A program made the position numbers and the translations under genes. A stretch of DNA of 64,000 nt from Batkoa obscura (taxonomy: Eukaryota > Entomophthoromycota > Entomophthoromycetes > Entomophthorales > Batkoaceae): NCBI GenBank assembly GCA_030770535.1, contig JASVEC010000002.1, positions 1,860,001-1,924,000 of the forward strand, written 5' to 3'. The notes under the pieces are model-generated. The model was not told the origin of the DNA. It saw only the letters and a list, made by a program, of their open reading frames with translations, and ran no database searches. Shown here piece after piece: positions 1 through 11,602 of the stretch. Every line of letters begins with the position of its first letter. Position 1 is the first letter of the stretch.

Positions 1-600
1 AATATTTTAAAATATAAATTTAATTTGAAGTTTTAACTTTTAAAGTAAAAAAAGTTGACTCTAAAAATTTAGACTTGTTGACTTATATTTCTAAGTGACA
101 GTTGTAATACAATTAATCGTATAGCCCAAAAACAATAAAATAGATAAAGTTCCAAACACTATAATTATACTATCGCCCCCGTAAATTTAAGGAATTAAAC
201 AAAAAAAATAAGCAGGAAAAAACTAACTAGAATTCTAGTTAGTTTTTAAATCTTAGCCATTTAACTTTATTTTAATTTCTTTGCTTCGCCTAATCCTTGT
301 TTTACATGTGGGGATGTATTTTTGTGTTTAAGAATTTTACTAACAATCTTTCCACTCAAATATTGCTTAAAAAATGGAAGAAGTAATGAAGTAATGAAGT
401 CAAAAAAACATCCCATGTTTATATAAGACTACAATTATTTTGATTTCTTTATTTTCCTCATAATTTTGTATTTACAAAAAGTTTGAACTTGTCTTTTATG
501 AGCTTTAAAAAAACATTGTATAAATTCAATCAATTTTACAATTCTTTATTTCAGAAATGACAATTTAAAATGGTAAATTGTCTTTTTTTATTTTGAAATT
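1..600. other. Non-coding region upstream of ERCC1
   Basis: AT-rich sequence with one family 1 element (306-418) and an inverted repeat AACTAACTAGAATTCTAGTTAGTT near 222-245. No coding signal was seen. Confidence 0.6.
306..418 (+). mobile_element. GGGGATGT miniature inverted-repeat element (family 1)
   Basis: Plus orientation is defined as starting GGGGATGTATTTTTG and ending CATCCCCAT. This copy has a short internal duplication (AGTAATGA twice). It lies upstream of ERCC1. Confidence 0.8.
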
Positions 601-1375
601 ATGAATCAACAAAATTCAGCATCAACATCAAAACCTGGCCAAACAACCTACCCGCCAAAACCAAAGAGTACAAGTTCTATCCAAGTGCATCCAAACCAAC
701 GAGGGAATCCTTTATTACAGTACATAAGAAGCTGTCCGTGGACTTGGGCAGAAATTGATATCAATAGAATATCTGACAACTTTCCTGATTATTTAGTAGG
801 CAAGGGGCATGCACTCTTATTTTTATCCTTAAAATATCACAAAATCCATCCAGAATATATTTACAATCGATTAAATCTAATCAGTGGCTATAAATTAACA
901 GTGATTTTATGTCAAATTGACATCCCAGATCATCAAGACTTTTTAAAAGAATTACATCAACTATCATTTAACAGTTCAGCTACTCTGTTTCTTTGTTGGT
1001 CGTCTGAAGAAGCAGGTAGATACATTGAGTGTTTTAAGGTTATGGAAAATAAATCACCAGATTTTATTCAATCTAAAGTTGCAATGGATCAGTTCGATAG
1101 TCCTTATTTAGCGCTGATGAACGAATCTCTGACCAAAGTTAGGTCCGTTAATAAAACAGATGTATTGACGTTGGCTTCTACATTTGGTAGCTTTGGAAAA
1201 TTAGCATTTGCTACAAAACAGCAGTTGTCACTATGTCCAGGATTGGGAGATAAGAAAGTGAGTTTTAACTTTTATTTTAACACTTAAAACTCAATTATCT
1301 ATTTAGGTAGTTCAGTTAGAAAAGGTATTTAGTCAGCCATTTAACCTCAAAGACGAGGCTGGTCAGGAGGAGTAG
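601..1375 (+). CDS. ERCC1: ERCC1/RAD10-like nucleotide excision repair endonuclease subunit
   Basis: This is the non-catalytic partner of XPF/RAD1 in the nuclear structure-specific nuclease that cuts 5' of DNA lesions. After a Ser/Pro-rich N-terminus of about 35 residues, the central domain begins with GNPLLQYIRSCPW, the hallmark ERCC1 start, followed by YLVGKGHALLFLSLKYH. A helix-hairpin-helix segment (LSLCPGLGDKKV) lies near the C-terminus. A 49-nt intron (1258-1306, GTGAGT...TTTAG) joins a short last exon ending FNLKDEAGQEE. The total is about 241 residues, between yeast Rad10 and human ERCC1 in length. The ATG at 601 is the first in the open frame. The family call is from recognised motifs; the splice is inferred. 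Confidence 0.9.
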
Positions 1376-1542
1376 GAGTATTTATTTTGAGATTTAATGA
1401 ATAAAATTTTGTTTATTGAAGTTAATTTGAGTAATAGTTTTTACATTTACTGGAATATGTGGATTCTTTACAATCATAAAAACTAAAATTTACGAGATTT
1501 AATTTAAAACTTCTTTTCAAGGTTTAAAAAACTGAACAAATA

Positions 1543-2662
1543 ATGACGATAACTGAAGGTATGGATAGTAAATATAAACATGTAGATAATAAATTAAAGT
1601 AAACAGAGATTGATTCCAAAATATTAAAAGAAATCGAAGATGCCGCAGCCACAGGAGAAATAAAGTATTATTAGATTTAAATTTAATTTATTTTGAAAAT
1701 AAACCAATTTAAAAGAGTGCCATGGGTCGAGTTCAAAAGATATCTTAAATTGAAACTAGAACAAGTAAGTAGAACTATCGCCTGAGAGAGCAATTCTCTA
1801 ACAATTATAAGAACTATAAAATCTATCTAGAAAATGAAAAAGAATCGGAATCCAGTATTGAAATACAGGATTTGTATTCAAAAGCAAATAGCTTGATTGA
1901 GCATATGCTTGGGTAATCTTGGATTTCAAATTGAATTTTACAAATCAGTTAATTAAATAAACAGTCGCCCCTTCACTTTCCAAAGGATATGTGAGATATT
2001 GTTGGAACCAAAACCTATTTATCCTACGTTATTTAGATATTTAAATGCAATTGTTAAGGTAAAAATAAACGGAAGTAGTTGTCTTAAATCTAATTAAAAT
2101 TTCTTTAGTTGTGTATGGTAGTCACTTATGATGAAGAAAACAATGAGGAACTTATAGATCAAGATGAAATCAACATAAGCGTGGTTGATTTTGACAACTG
2201 TGGTATAAAGTCAGAAATCACTGTGGAGTTACCACCAAAAAGAAGGTTGGAGGCAGAGGATTCAAAAAACGACGAAGATGATAACAGAGAACAGAAGGAA
2301 GAAGGTGAGTTAAAAAACAGATTCCATAAGTTATATATTAATGTTTTTTTTACGTAGATAAAATCGAGATGGAGGCTAATGGTGATAAAGAAGAAGAAAA
2401 TGAGACTAAGAAAATTAAATTAGAGGGTGAGGATGATGAAAAAAAAACAAAGGATGAAGGAAACAAAGATGGAGAACAAAAAAAAGAAGAAATAGAGGTT
2501 GAACAAGAAGAAAACAAGCAAGAGGTCGAAGATTCAACTTTTGGAGATCTAAATGATGAACCTATTTTTAGAGATAAAGTCGAAGATGCTTTTATTTTGG
2601 AGACAGATGTTAGGGTGCCAACTGAAGAAAAGAAAATGGAAGAGGATGACAAAGAGGAATAA
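1543..2662 (+). CDS. PPP4R2: PP4 regulatory subunit 2 (PPP4R2-like)
   Basis: This is the core regulatory subunit of protein phosphatase 4, a nuclear complex in DNA repair and centrosome control. Joined exons give a conserved N-terminal half: ATGEIKVPWVEFKRYLKLKLEQ, then PFTFQRICEILLEPKPIYPT and FRYLNAIVKLCMVVTYD. These match the PPP4R2 pattern of a W-x-x-F-K-x-Y segment followed by PFT-QR-CE-L and a V(M)VV strand. The C-terminus is strongly acidic (Glu/Asp/Lys-rich), as in the family. Six short introns are needed; the first exon is only 16 nt (1543-1558), followed by a GTATGG...ACAG intron to 1606. It lies 167 bp after ERCC1 on the same strand. The first exon is the least certain part. Confidence 0.8.
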
Positions 2663-2835
2663 GTTAGGCGAGGAATCAAATTTAACGTTATTATTTTAAG
2701 AAATAAACGAATTATTTTATTACTAAATAAAACTTTTTTACTTACGTTGTATAGTCTTTTTTAGTTATTAAGATGGCAAGTAATAGTTATGTAACATTTA
2801 AACAATTTGATGTTTTATTAAAAAATGGAATAAAT

Positions 2836-5800
2836 TTATTGAGCAAAACGGACTTGTCTTTCCTCATCTTCCTCATTATTTTTGTGACGATACCCTTTTA
2901 AAAATCGAGTAAGCTTTAATTTGAACTTTCTGAAATCCCCATAGTGTACTTTCCTAAAATCAGATTAATATTAACATTAAGAAACTTATAAATTTAAAAT
3001 AATTACTCTGAGGCTTGATCAAGCAAGCCACGTAAAGCGGGAGAGGGTATAGAAGGATCTTTTGGTAGGGCAAAGGGGGAATCTTTAATGTTAAGGAAAG
3101 CAAGTTGGAGCCAATGAACAATTTTTTCACGATTAAGTTCAGCTAGAAGCCCAATAATTTCACATGCATCATGTAACTCATAAACTGAATAATACTCAAT
3201 AGAATTAAGTATCAAACGTCCGATAATGGCTTGGCCATAATTACTAGTCAACGCCACAATTTGTTGACAATGTTCATCATTTTTTTTATGATTGACTTCA
3301 GCCAATAAAGTATTAAGAATCAATATAAATGACTCAAACGTAGCTCCTAAACCATGAGATTCATGCATATCTAAAGTGGCGTAATAGAATTCAAACAAAG
3401 TTTCAAAGATCGGTAATGAGAACACCTCACTTTTACTCCTTTTTACAATACTGCTGAGTAGATAGCAGAAATCTTCAATAACTAAAATTTATTAAAATAA
3501 ATAAATTTAATTTGATATTAAAAAACTTACTTTGTGGCACTCTGTCGACATGGTATGCTCTAGAAACGATCCCAAACGTAAGTTCCGAAGTTCTTTTTAC
3601 TAAATCAAATGCTTCATACTTATTTGTTTTAAAGTAAGCAACAAATATTTTGCGTACAACCCAAATATAAACTGCAGATTCCGAATATTTAAAGCTTTCA
3701 ACAATCGCATTCGAAAAGCTAGACAAATAAGGTAAATTATGTGGGGCAAGTGACTCGATGATTTTAACAAAGACAGAAGCTAATACTTCTGAAATAGTTG
3801 GATGAGCGTGGTACTTTTCTAACAAATGTTCTAATAAATTCCACATTTGATGGATATAAGTTAATGCTGGGTGTTCATTGTTATTAAATGATACAAGTCC
3901 ATTTGCTATTATTTTACAAAGTCTATCAAGATAAACTAGTTTTTGTGTTAATTTTTTTTGTAAAAACATATATATATACTTACAATTAAGTTCTTCAACA
4001 TTGGAACTAAGCTGCGCTTCATTTGATATATATGTTTGAAGTTTAGCTAAAATTGGGTCGATGATACTAGTAAGTGCTTCTGCGTAATTTTCTTGTGGTA
4101 TGTGCTTTAATACAAATCCAATCGCCCCAGTTAACTCTAGCAAATCATATTTCTCAAGTGTGCTTTCGTATTGCTTGTATAATTCTACTAAAGCTGAAAG
4201 ATGTTGAGTCATATCCTAAAATAGTTAATTATATTTCAAAGCAAAATTGTCTTAACAACTTACCTTGCCACAAAATTGTCCCAAGTAACATATAGAAAGA
4301 GCGGCAGCAGGTGCTATTTCTTTATCAGAAAGACCTTCAGAACAATAAGTTAAGAGAAAAGGAAGAAGGTTTGGATGTAAGGCAATCCACTCAGCATAGT
4401 TTGAAATGATAAGAGTGGCAGTTCTTCTAAGTTTAGGATGGGGAGGTAAATTTGGAAGGACGTTTATTACGTCAAGAACTATTTTGTCTCTTCGACTAAT
4501 TTCAGATCCTAAAGATCTCAATGCAAATAGTACTGCTTCTATCTCTTGCCAATGCTCATAAATTTTATCAACTGGATACTGTAGTTGCTGAGTAAGTATT
4601 GTGTAAGGCGCTGAAAGGGCTCTATCTACACCCAAAACTGTTGCACAATCCTTCAAGATGTAACCGATCTCATGTCGAAAGTCTTTAAATTGATCCATTT
4701 CTTCTAATGACCAATCTGAATCATTCCTTGGCAATTGAAGTCTACTAATAATCGCACTTAAAGTAGCTTCAAAGAAAGGAATAAATAATTCTCTCTTTTC
4801 CATATATTTATCATCATTTAAAGCTTGAGAAAATGAATAATAGAAACCAAACGTAGTTGAAAGTGAATTGATAGGACATTTCTTAATACATTCTACTATA
4901 CCTTCTAAAAGATGTTGGAAAAGTTCTGGGAATTTAACAATTATTTCTAAATACGCTTCGCCAGCTTCTGAAAAGATCCTTACTAAACCTTGCAAAATGT
5001 CTTCTGGGAGTTCATGTCGTTTGACATAATTTAGTAGTTCACTTATCTTATTATTTATCTCTTGAATTACAACTTTAGAAGAGTCTACATCCCTGGTTTC
5101 ATAAATTATGCCGCAAATAACTTCACATGAGATATCGAATAGTTGGGGTTTGGTAATTAAACAATTAAATATTAAATCAAGTAAGTAACTATTTTCTAGG
5201 TCATTGATTGCAATATCTCCGGACTTGAGCCAACTTTGTAAGCAGTCGAATACTTTTTGATAAACTCGATCATTTTTATTTTCTAAAAAGAGTAAAATTT
5301 AAATTAAACTATAGATTACAAGTTAATTACCTTCCGACTCTATGATTTTTAATAAAATATCTAATACAACTTTACTATTATCTGCCAGCAACTTATCACT
5401 TTGATCTCTAAACTCGTAATCCTAAAGCAGTCTTAATGGATAAGCACTTAAATTCTTCAATCTACCTATACTTACACTTAAAGTCTTAAACCCATAAATT
5501 GAATTAATTTCCTGAGGCAATACCGTTAAAAATAGAAGAAGGGATCTCAAATTGGCCATATTGTTTGACCATAATTGAATTAGCCCTGGTACTACGTTTT
5601 GCCATTCTTTTAATTGAATAGCAAGTAAAGCAAGTGATAAACATAATTGAGTTAATAAGTGATCTGGCGCTTGCTGATGCGCTTCTATAATTTCTATCAA
5701 GGAGTCTCTGAGCGATTTGACAGAGTTTGAGTCAAGGTCAAGTAAGTCATTTTTTATCTAATAGATAGAAATGTTCAATTTATTATAAAAATAAGATTGA

Positions 5801-6102
5801 ATCAAGATTAAGTTAAGTTAAATAATAAACAAATATAATGAATTACTTTTGACTTAAGAGTTTGAGCCATAAAAATTTTAACTTCTAAACCTTGATTTGG
5901 GTCTCTTAATAGATAGTCAGCTATCTGCCAAGCTTCCAACTAAATTAACATTAGCAAAAAGTTAATAAGATGAAGAAATAATTACTCTCTGTTGAAATTG
6001 TAATAAAAAAGTATTAGCTTCTGATTTCAATTCGCTTTGTTGACGTGGATCATATAATACTTTTAACGCATTGATCGTCTGATCTTTAAGTGAAAGTTCC
6101 AT
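2836..6102 (-). CDS. MTR10: Importin-beta family receptor, transportin-3/MTR10-like
   Basis: A large HEAT-repeat karyopherin that would import SR-type or tRNA-related cargo through nuclear pores. The N-terminus (from the ATG at 6102) reads MELSLKDQTINALKVLYDP, followed by an exon with VEAWQIADYLLRD, the importin-beta N-terminal pattern. It continues with LTQLCLSLALLAIQLKEW, VLPNLPPHPKLRRTATLIIS and a C-terminal helical repeat. An exon beyond the apparent stop at 3003 fits well: a GTAATT donor after GLLDQASE joins KVHYGDFRKFKLKLTRFLKG, ending at 2836. The total of about 950 residues suits transportin-3/Mtr10. At least seven short introns are needed. Importin-13 is the nearest alternative. Confidence 0.8.
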
Positions 6103-6680
6103 GGTAAAAACTAAATTTCTTTTTTTCAAAGTTTTTTTCTTTATTTTTATTATTTTTCGAACATTGAATTTTTTTTATGCTTTTTGGAGGGTTTAATTTC
6201 AAATAGAAAAGTATTACTATTAGTATAAATGTTAAATGTAATAGTAGTAACAATTGAAATGTAATAAACTTAAGTATAAAAAATTACTAATAAAAATATT
6301 ACTTATAATAATAAGCACCAAAAGGTATGCTTTTATATTCTAAAATACTAATTAATGCTATTTTATTTTCAGCATACAAACTAACTTGAAAGCCTAAAAT
6401 AGATATCATAATACTATTCTAGAAATTACATTATGTCAATTTATTTTAAATCAAGATAGTTAACGGTATTTAAACTAACAATAGTTAACAACTAACAACT
6501 TTATCTTAATCTAAAGGTTACAAACCCCACCAAGTCGAACTACTAAATAAGTCCAAAGAATAAGTGTTCAATTTTCAACAAAACAATCAATTGGCTCAAC
6601 GACAAAAATAGACACCAAAAAAACTCAATTTTTAATTTAAGACTATCTAACTTTTATCTTATTTTTAAATATTATAAAAA

Positions 6681-7561
6681 ATGAAGTTTCACTTATTATT
6701 TAGTCTAATCCTAGTCCTCTGTTTGGGTCTTATATCTTCAGCTTCAACGGATAAAAACAGTGATAATACAGAAACAGCTAAAGATTATAACTTTTCCTCG
6801 GTCATTGAGTTAACTGATAGTACTTTCTATGAAGCTATAAATAGTAATTCAGAATGGTTGATTGCTTTGTAAGTATATAAATATATATTATAAAAGAAAG
6901 TATTTAAAAATACAAAAAAATAGCACAGCTAGTTGGTGTAAAGCATGTAATAACTTGAAACCAGAATATGAGCGTTTAGCTACTTTAGTAAACAATAAGT
7001 TGCCAAAAGTGAAGATTGGACGTATTGATGTTGATACTAATCCAGCTATCGTTAATCAATTTGTTATACTTCGATTACCCACTATTTATCATATAAAAGG
7101 GAACGAAGGTAGGTTTGAAATAGATATGATATTGATTTATATTAATTTTTACTTTTATTTTAGTGAGAGCAGTGGAAATCAATAGAGATTTCGAAAGTTT
7201 AAAAAAGTTTTTAATTTATAATGAATGGAAGGAAATTCAACCCTTTTCAGGTTTATTAGCTCCATTTTCGATTATGTAAATTTATTATGTATTTGTTGAT
7301 TATAATATTTATTTTATTTAAGTCCTATTGCTACTTATACTGTCATCTTCTATTTCAATCAATTGGTTCAATATGCTAAAACATTGCCGTAAGTTTTAAT
7401 TTTGCTTTCTTTGGTAAGTTTTAAATAATTTTATTAGCACTTGGGCTGTTTCTTTCATTCCAGTTATGTTAATTGGGTTTGCTCTCTATCATATTTCGAA
7501 ATCCACTCCAGATACAACCCCACAACCTCAACGCCCTACTACAGCTAAAAAAAATAAGTAA
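6681..7561 (+). CDS. TMX1-like thioredoxin-related ER membrane protein
   Basis: A predicted ER protein disulfide isomerase with one thioredoxin domain and a C-terminal membrane anchor. The first 21 residues form a signal peptide (hydrophobic LLFSLILVLCLGLISS). After the first intron the active site reads FTASWCKACNNL, a CxxC at about residues 68-71 (CKAC, like the CPAC of TMX1). The cis-proline region is LRLPTIYHIKGNE. A later exon holds a hydrophobic span (FIPVMLIGFALYHI) and a short Pro/Thr and lysine-rich tail. Four introns are inferred; the last joins TLP to TWAVSF. TATA-like sequence upstream is unremarkable. The domain is clear; assignment within the TMX subfamily is by architecture. 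Confidence 0.85.
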
Positions 7562-7830
7562 ATTGAGTAAATTTTAGGATTGCAATAAAGTTGATTAGAA
7601 ATTTTATTCATATAGATCTTATTTTTTATTTTGTTATTGTTTTATTCAAAATTAAAGTTTATTATGTTTTATAAATTAATTGCTGCAAATTCAGAACAGC
7701 GATATTCTATAGTTGCAAAAAATGACCTTGGATTGCTTACTAAATCTTAGCATCCCATTGAAAAACAAAAAACCAACTATTTTTACTTCATCAACTTGAT
7801 TTTTAACTTTTAAAAGAAATTTGAAAAAAG

Positions 7831-8302
7831 ATGGCCAGTAAAGCAAAAAAGGGAAAAGGAGAGATGAGCGAAGAAGAATTAAAAGCGATTGAAGAAGAAG
7901 AATTTAATACTGGACCATTATCAGTATTAAAACTAGCCGTCAAAAATCACAACTTAGTTGCCATTAACTGCCGTAACAATCGTAAACTTTTGGGCAAAGT
8001 TAAGGCCTTTGATAGACATTGTAATTTGATTTTGGAAAATGTTAGGGAGGTAAGAGTTTTGGGATCATTTTTTTAGAGAAAATGGATTAATGTTAATGCT
8101 TTTTCTTTTAGATGTGGACAGAACAACCTAAAACTGGAAAAGGAATGAAAAAAGCCAAACCAATTTCCAGAGATAGATTTATTTCAAAATTGTTTTTGAG
8201 AGGTGATTCTATTATAATTGGTAGGCTTTTTTATCTGTTAACTTAGTATTTTGGCTAATATAATTATTATTTTTAGTTGCTCGAATTCAAGGAGACAGTT
8301 AA
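7831..8302 (+). CDS. SNRPD2: Small nuclear ribonucleoprotein Sm D2
   Basis: A core Sm ring subunit of the U1, U2, U4 and U5 snRNPs. Exon 1 carries the Sm1 motif: [20 protein letters not shown], then [20 protein letters not shown] and LENVRE. Exon 2 (from 8112) has the D2-specific linker [17 protein letters not shown] and the Sm2 motif [12 protein letters not shown], and exon 3 ends VARIQGDS. Introns are 8050-8111 and a second ending just before 8282. The total is about 115 residues, normal for SmD2. The charged N-terminal extension ([18 protein letters not shown]) is also typical of D2. Confidence 0.95.
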
Positions 8303-8570
8303 ATTAAATAAATGGTTTTTAAATGGAAAAATTGCTTGAATTAAATGTTATTAGCTATATTTATATGTAATTTTATTCATTTTAATTTATAATTTACTTT
8401 AACGCTATAGTTGTGTCAACTAAGTAGAGTTTAATAGACTCATATATGTAAGTTTAATTGAACCTTGTTTATTTTAACGTAATAACTACAATTTAAAAAT
8501 GTTAAAAATGATATAAAATAAATAAGAATGGTTAATGCTGACAATATAATAATTAAAAAACATAATTTTT

Positions 8571-10005
8571 TTATTCCATATCATGATAATTTCTCAAAAA
8601 GCATAATACATTAAATATTAAAACTTTAATATCTACCTCAGTTCTAGAATCTAAACTAGCAACCATTTTTTTTAAATGCTCATTCACTCCACTACCTACA
8701 ACATAAGATTCTAGATCATCTTCATCAACTGGATCTCCTTTAAATACCTAATTATAACAACAAACCTACTTAAAGTACTACTCTTTTGTAATTATAATAC
8801 TTACCTCCAACTCATCTACAATATATTCATTATCGTCCCAAATCAAATGAATAAACAATGTAGGATAGACATCTTCCATATTGTATTTAACTTTTAGAGT
8901 AGAATCATCAATTAATTTAACATATGTAACCTCATTGATTTTTGAAATACAATCTTTAGCATAATCATAATGATTTATCAAAGCTTTCATTTTGGCTATA
9001 TTTTCTTCTTTGTTTTCATATAGTCTAACATTAATCTCTTTTTTTAATTGAATTACTTTGTTTCTTTTCATTTCAACCTCTTTCCTTAATGTCCCTTCCT
9101 CTTGCTGATTTAAATCATCTATTACTCTTTGTTTAGCTTCTTCGTAATCGATACCCTTTGTATTTGTTTAGTCGTTAATTGATTAATTTGGTTGGTTTTA
9201 TTACTTCATGTTTTGCTAGTTCCATACTCATTTCATGGATCTCCATCTAGTTTATAGAATATTTTTAAGTGGTTTGTATCATTAGTAATATACTTACTTG
9301 ACATTGTTTTTCGATCCTTTCAATTTTTTCTACTTCTTTTTTCTAACTATTACTTATAGTTTTAATTCAAATACTATTATTATTACCATATAAATCATAT
9401 TGGATAAGAATTTTCGACATTTATTAACAATTTTGGATGTTTTGCGATATTCTAAAATAATTTTTATTATAACCACTATAAGTGATAAAATAATGGTTAC
9501 TTTTATAATATAATTTACACTGCTCTTCATAAAGTTCGATCACTTTTTTTAACTCTTCTTTCTTTTTATCAATTTTATCTTCTAATATCAATAGTTTTAC
9601 ATCTAAAATTCAATTGTTATTTTATATTTGACTGTAAACTAATAATCATATCCACCTTTGTTTTTAATGTCCTTAACATTTAAAAAGCTGTTGTTTAATA
9701 AATTTTTATATAACTCATTTTTAGCATAAATATCAATAAATAGTTGAGGTAATCTAGAATAAAACAATTGCTTTTTTAAAAAGATTTAATGTTATTATTA
9801 TAGTTTTATTTGATAATTTATTTACTTTTATTCCTCGTAGCTCTTTAGTTAAATCTACCACCTCTTCATCTTCTTTGATTTTAAGTACATCATATTTCTC
9901 CAGTTTTTGTTTAATACTAAGTTGATGTTAGTATGGCATGTTACATACAGTGAACCTAATTTACTTTCTTAATTCCTTCTTTTTCAACTCCAAATCCAAA
10001 TTCAT
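8571..10005 (-). CDS. Coiled-coil protein with small C-terminal globular domain, unassigned
   Basis: A multi-exon gene read from the ATG at 10005 (MNLDLELKKKELR). It encodes about 350 residues dominated by Lys/Glu-rich coiled coil, for example EDKIDKKKEELKKVIELYEE and KRNKVIQLKKEINVRL. A non-coiled C-terminal segment follows: VTYVKLIDDSTLKVKYNMED, TLFIHLIWDDNEYIVDELE, then after an intron VFKGDPVDEDDLESY and a last helix ending FLRNYHDME. Coiled coil followed by a beta-rich C-terminal domain recalls RWD-type kinetochore subunits (Spc24/Spc25/Csm1-like), but no signature was recognised and that is a guess. One intron, starting GTGGAT, has a weak donor. Several exon joins are uncertain. Confidence 0.55.
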
Positions 10006-10179
10006 TTTCAAACTTGTACAAATAACAAAAACTATTTCTTACAATTCAAATTGTAAATTTATAATTGCTCATTAACCAATGAAATTAAACTTTAACAATG
10101 CATTATAAAATAGATAAAAAGATCATTTTATTTATAGTAAAAGAGTAGCGTATAAAAGCTTATAAACATCTTCTTCTGT

Positions 10180-11037
10180 TTACTTACGGACTCTAATAGT
10201 TTCTTCAAAATTATCAAATGCGACACTAGATACTTTATCAAGTTCATCTTGGATCTGCTCGACACCTTCCACTTCTGGAATATAGTGCATCAACATATTT
10301 TGAATACCATGTTTTAAAGTAACCTCTGAACTTTCGCAAGTTCTACAAGCACCTCTTAACTTTAGTTTAACTATACTATTTTCAAACCCGAGGTATTCGA
10401 TATCACCACCATCTTCTTGAATTGAGGGTCTAATTCTAGTTTCTAATAATTCTTTAATCATTTGAACTACTTCATCATCTTCAGGATCAATTTTAGTGTC
10501 TTGGGCAACCTCATGTTCTTCATACATCATTGGTTGTTCGACAGAAAAGAAATCCATTAACGTAGCAAAGATTTCTGGTTTTAAATTGGGCCAGTTAGCG
10601 TCAGCATTTTTATTAACGGTTACAAAATCGGGACCGAAAAAAATGGATTGAATGCCATCAATTAAAAACAGTTTTTTAGCTAGAGGGGAGCTCATACCTT
10701 CTCTTGCATTCGTGAATTCTGCACTCTTATTGTTACCCATTACTTCCCTACCAGGTACAAATTTTATAGAGTCTGGATTGGGCGTATTCTCTGTTTGGAT
10801 AAACATGGTTCTTGCTTTTATAACTGTTAATTTTTTTACATTAAGCTCATATTAAGTAGTATTACCTCCTATCTTTATAAATGTTTGATTATTAATCAAA
10901 CCATTTAAATTTTTGTTGCTTCTTAATTTACCGAAAGTAGTATGAGATAGATTCTTTTTTGCATTGAATTGTATACATCTAGTTATTAAATATTGATTAT
11001 TTAGTATTAATTTTAATTGATTTTTAAACATCATCAT
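10180..11037 (-). CDS. NFU1: NFU1 mitochondrial iron-sulfur scaffold
   Basis: A late-acting mitochondrial Fe-S carrier that delivers [4Fe-4S] clusters to lipoate synthase and respiratory targets. The body begins RTMFIQTENTPNPDSIKFVPG (NFU N-terminal domain) and has the C-terminal NifU-like domain RPSIQEDGGDIEYLGFENS with the cluster-binding CxxC in GACRTCESSEVTLKHGIQNM. An upstream exon, joined by a 42-nt intron (GTAATA...AACAG), supplies a basic amphipathic presequence (FKNQLKLILNNQYLITRCIQ) suited to mitochondrial import. I start at the MMM triplet (11037); the frame stays open upstream to about 11136, so the exact start is open. The tail FEETIRVRK is longer than in many homologues. Confidence 0.93.
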
Positions 11038-11224
11038 TTCTTTTTTTTCTAATATAAATTTATAATAAAATGTGTTTCTTGCATCCAAATTATTTAATTT
11101 TATCCAAATTTCAGCTTTTTTGATCTCTTTATCCAATCATCTCCATTCTTACTCTTAGATTAAATAGATAATCTATTATTAATCGATTTTTAAAATATTA
11201 ATAATATTGAGAATGTTTTTTACT

Positions 11225-11470
11225 AATTGTCCATTGTTGCTGCTTTTTTAAAATTTAGAAATTAATCACTAGTGCAGCTGTTCAAACTTGGATATATACT
11301 AGCTAACTGTTTGTTTTATAATAAAAAATCAAATATCAAGCGACAAGTTAACATAACAATACAAATGGCCAATTATAAAATTTATCACTAGTGAGCACAT
11401 ATTTGAACTTAGACAACTGAGCTAATTGATTTCTAAATTTTAAAAAAGTAACAAAAATGGACAATTGGCA
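11225..11470. repeat. Inverted-repeat element with tRNA-like segments
   Basis: The outer arms are inverted: AATTGTCCATTGTTG with a TTTTTTAAAATTTAGAAAT run at 11227-11265 matches the reverse complement of 11427-11470. Inside, both halves carry a CACTAGTG core next to a segment that, read on the minus strand, resembles polymerase III boxes (TAGCTCAGTTGT as an A box, AGTTCAAAT as a weak B box). This could be a small non-autonomous element or a decayed SINE. No second copy was found in the window. Confidence 0.4.
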
Positions 11471-11602
11471 AAAAGCATTCCCATATATCTAACTAAAAAA
11501 TCTTAAGATAAAGATAAAGAGGGATAAACTAAACTAAACTGAAATATGCTTTATATTTATTAAGAAAAAAACAAAGGAAGATAAAGATTACAACTTACTA
11601 CT

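Noticed and set aside
2350-2679. Ser-rich frame on the minus strand over PPP4R2
   Set aside because: The complement of the Glu/Lys-rich tail, which always gives Ser/Phe-rich open frames.
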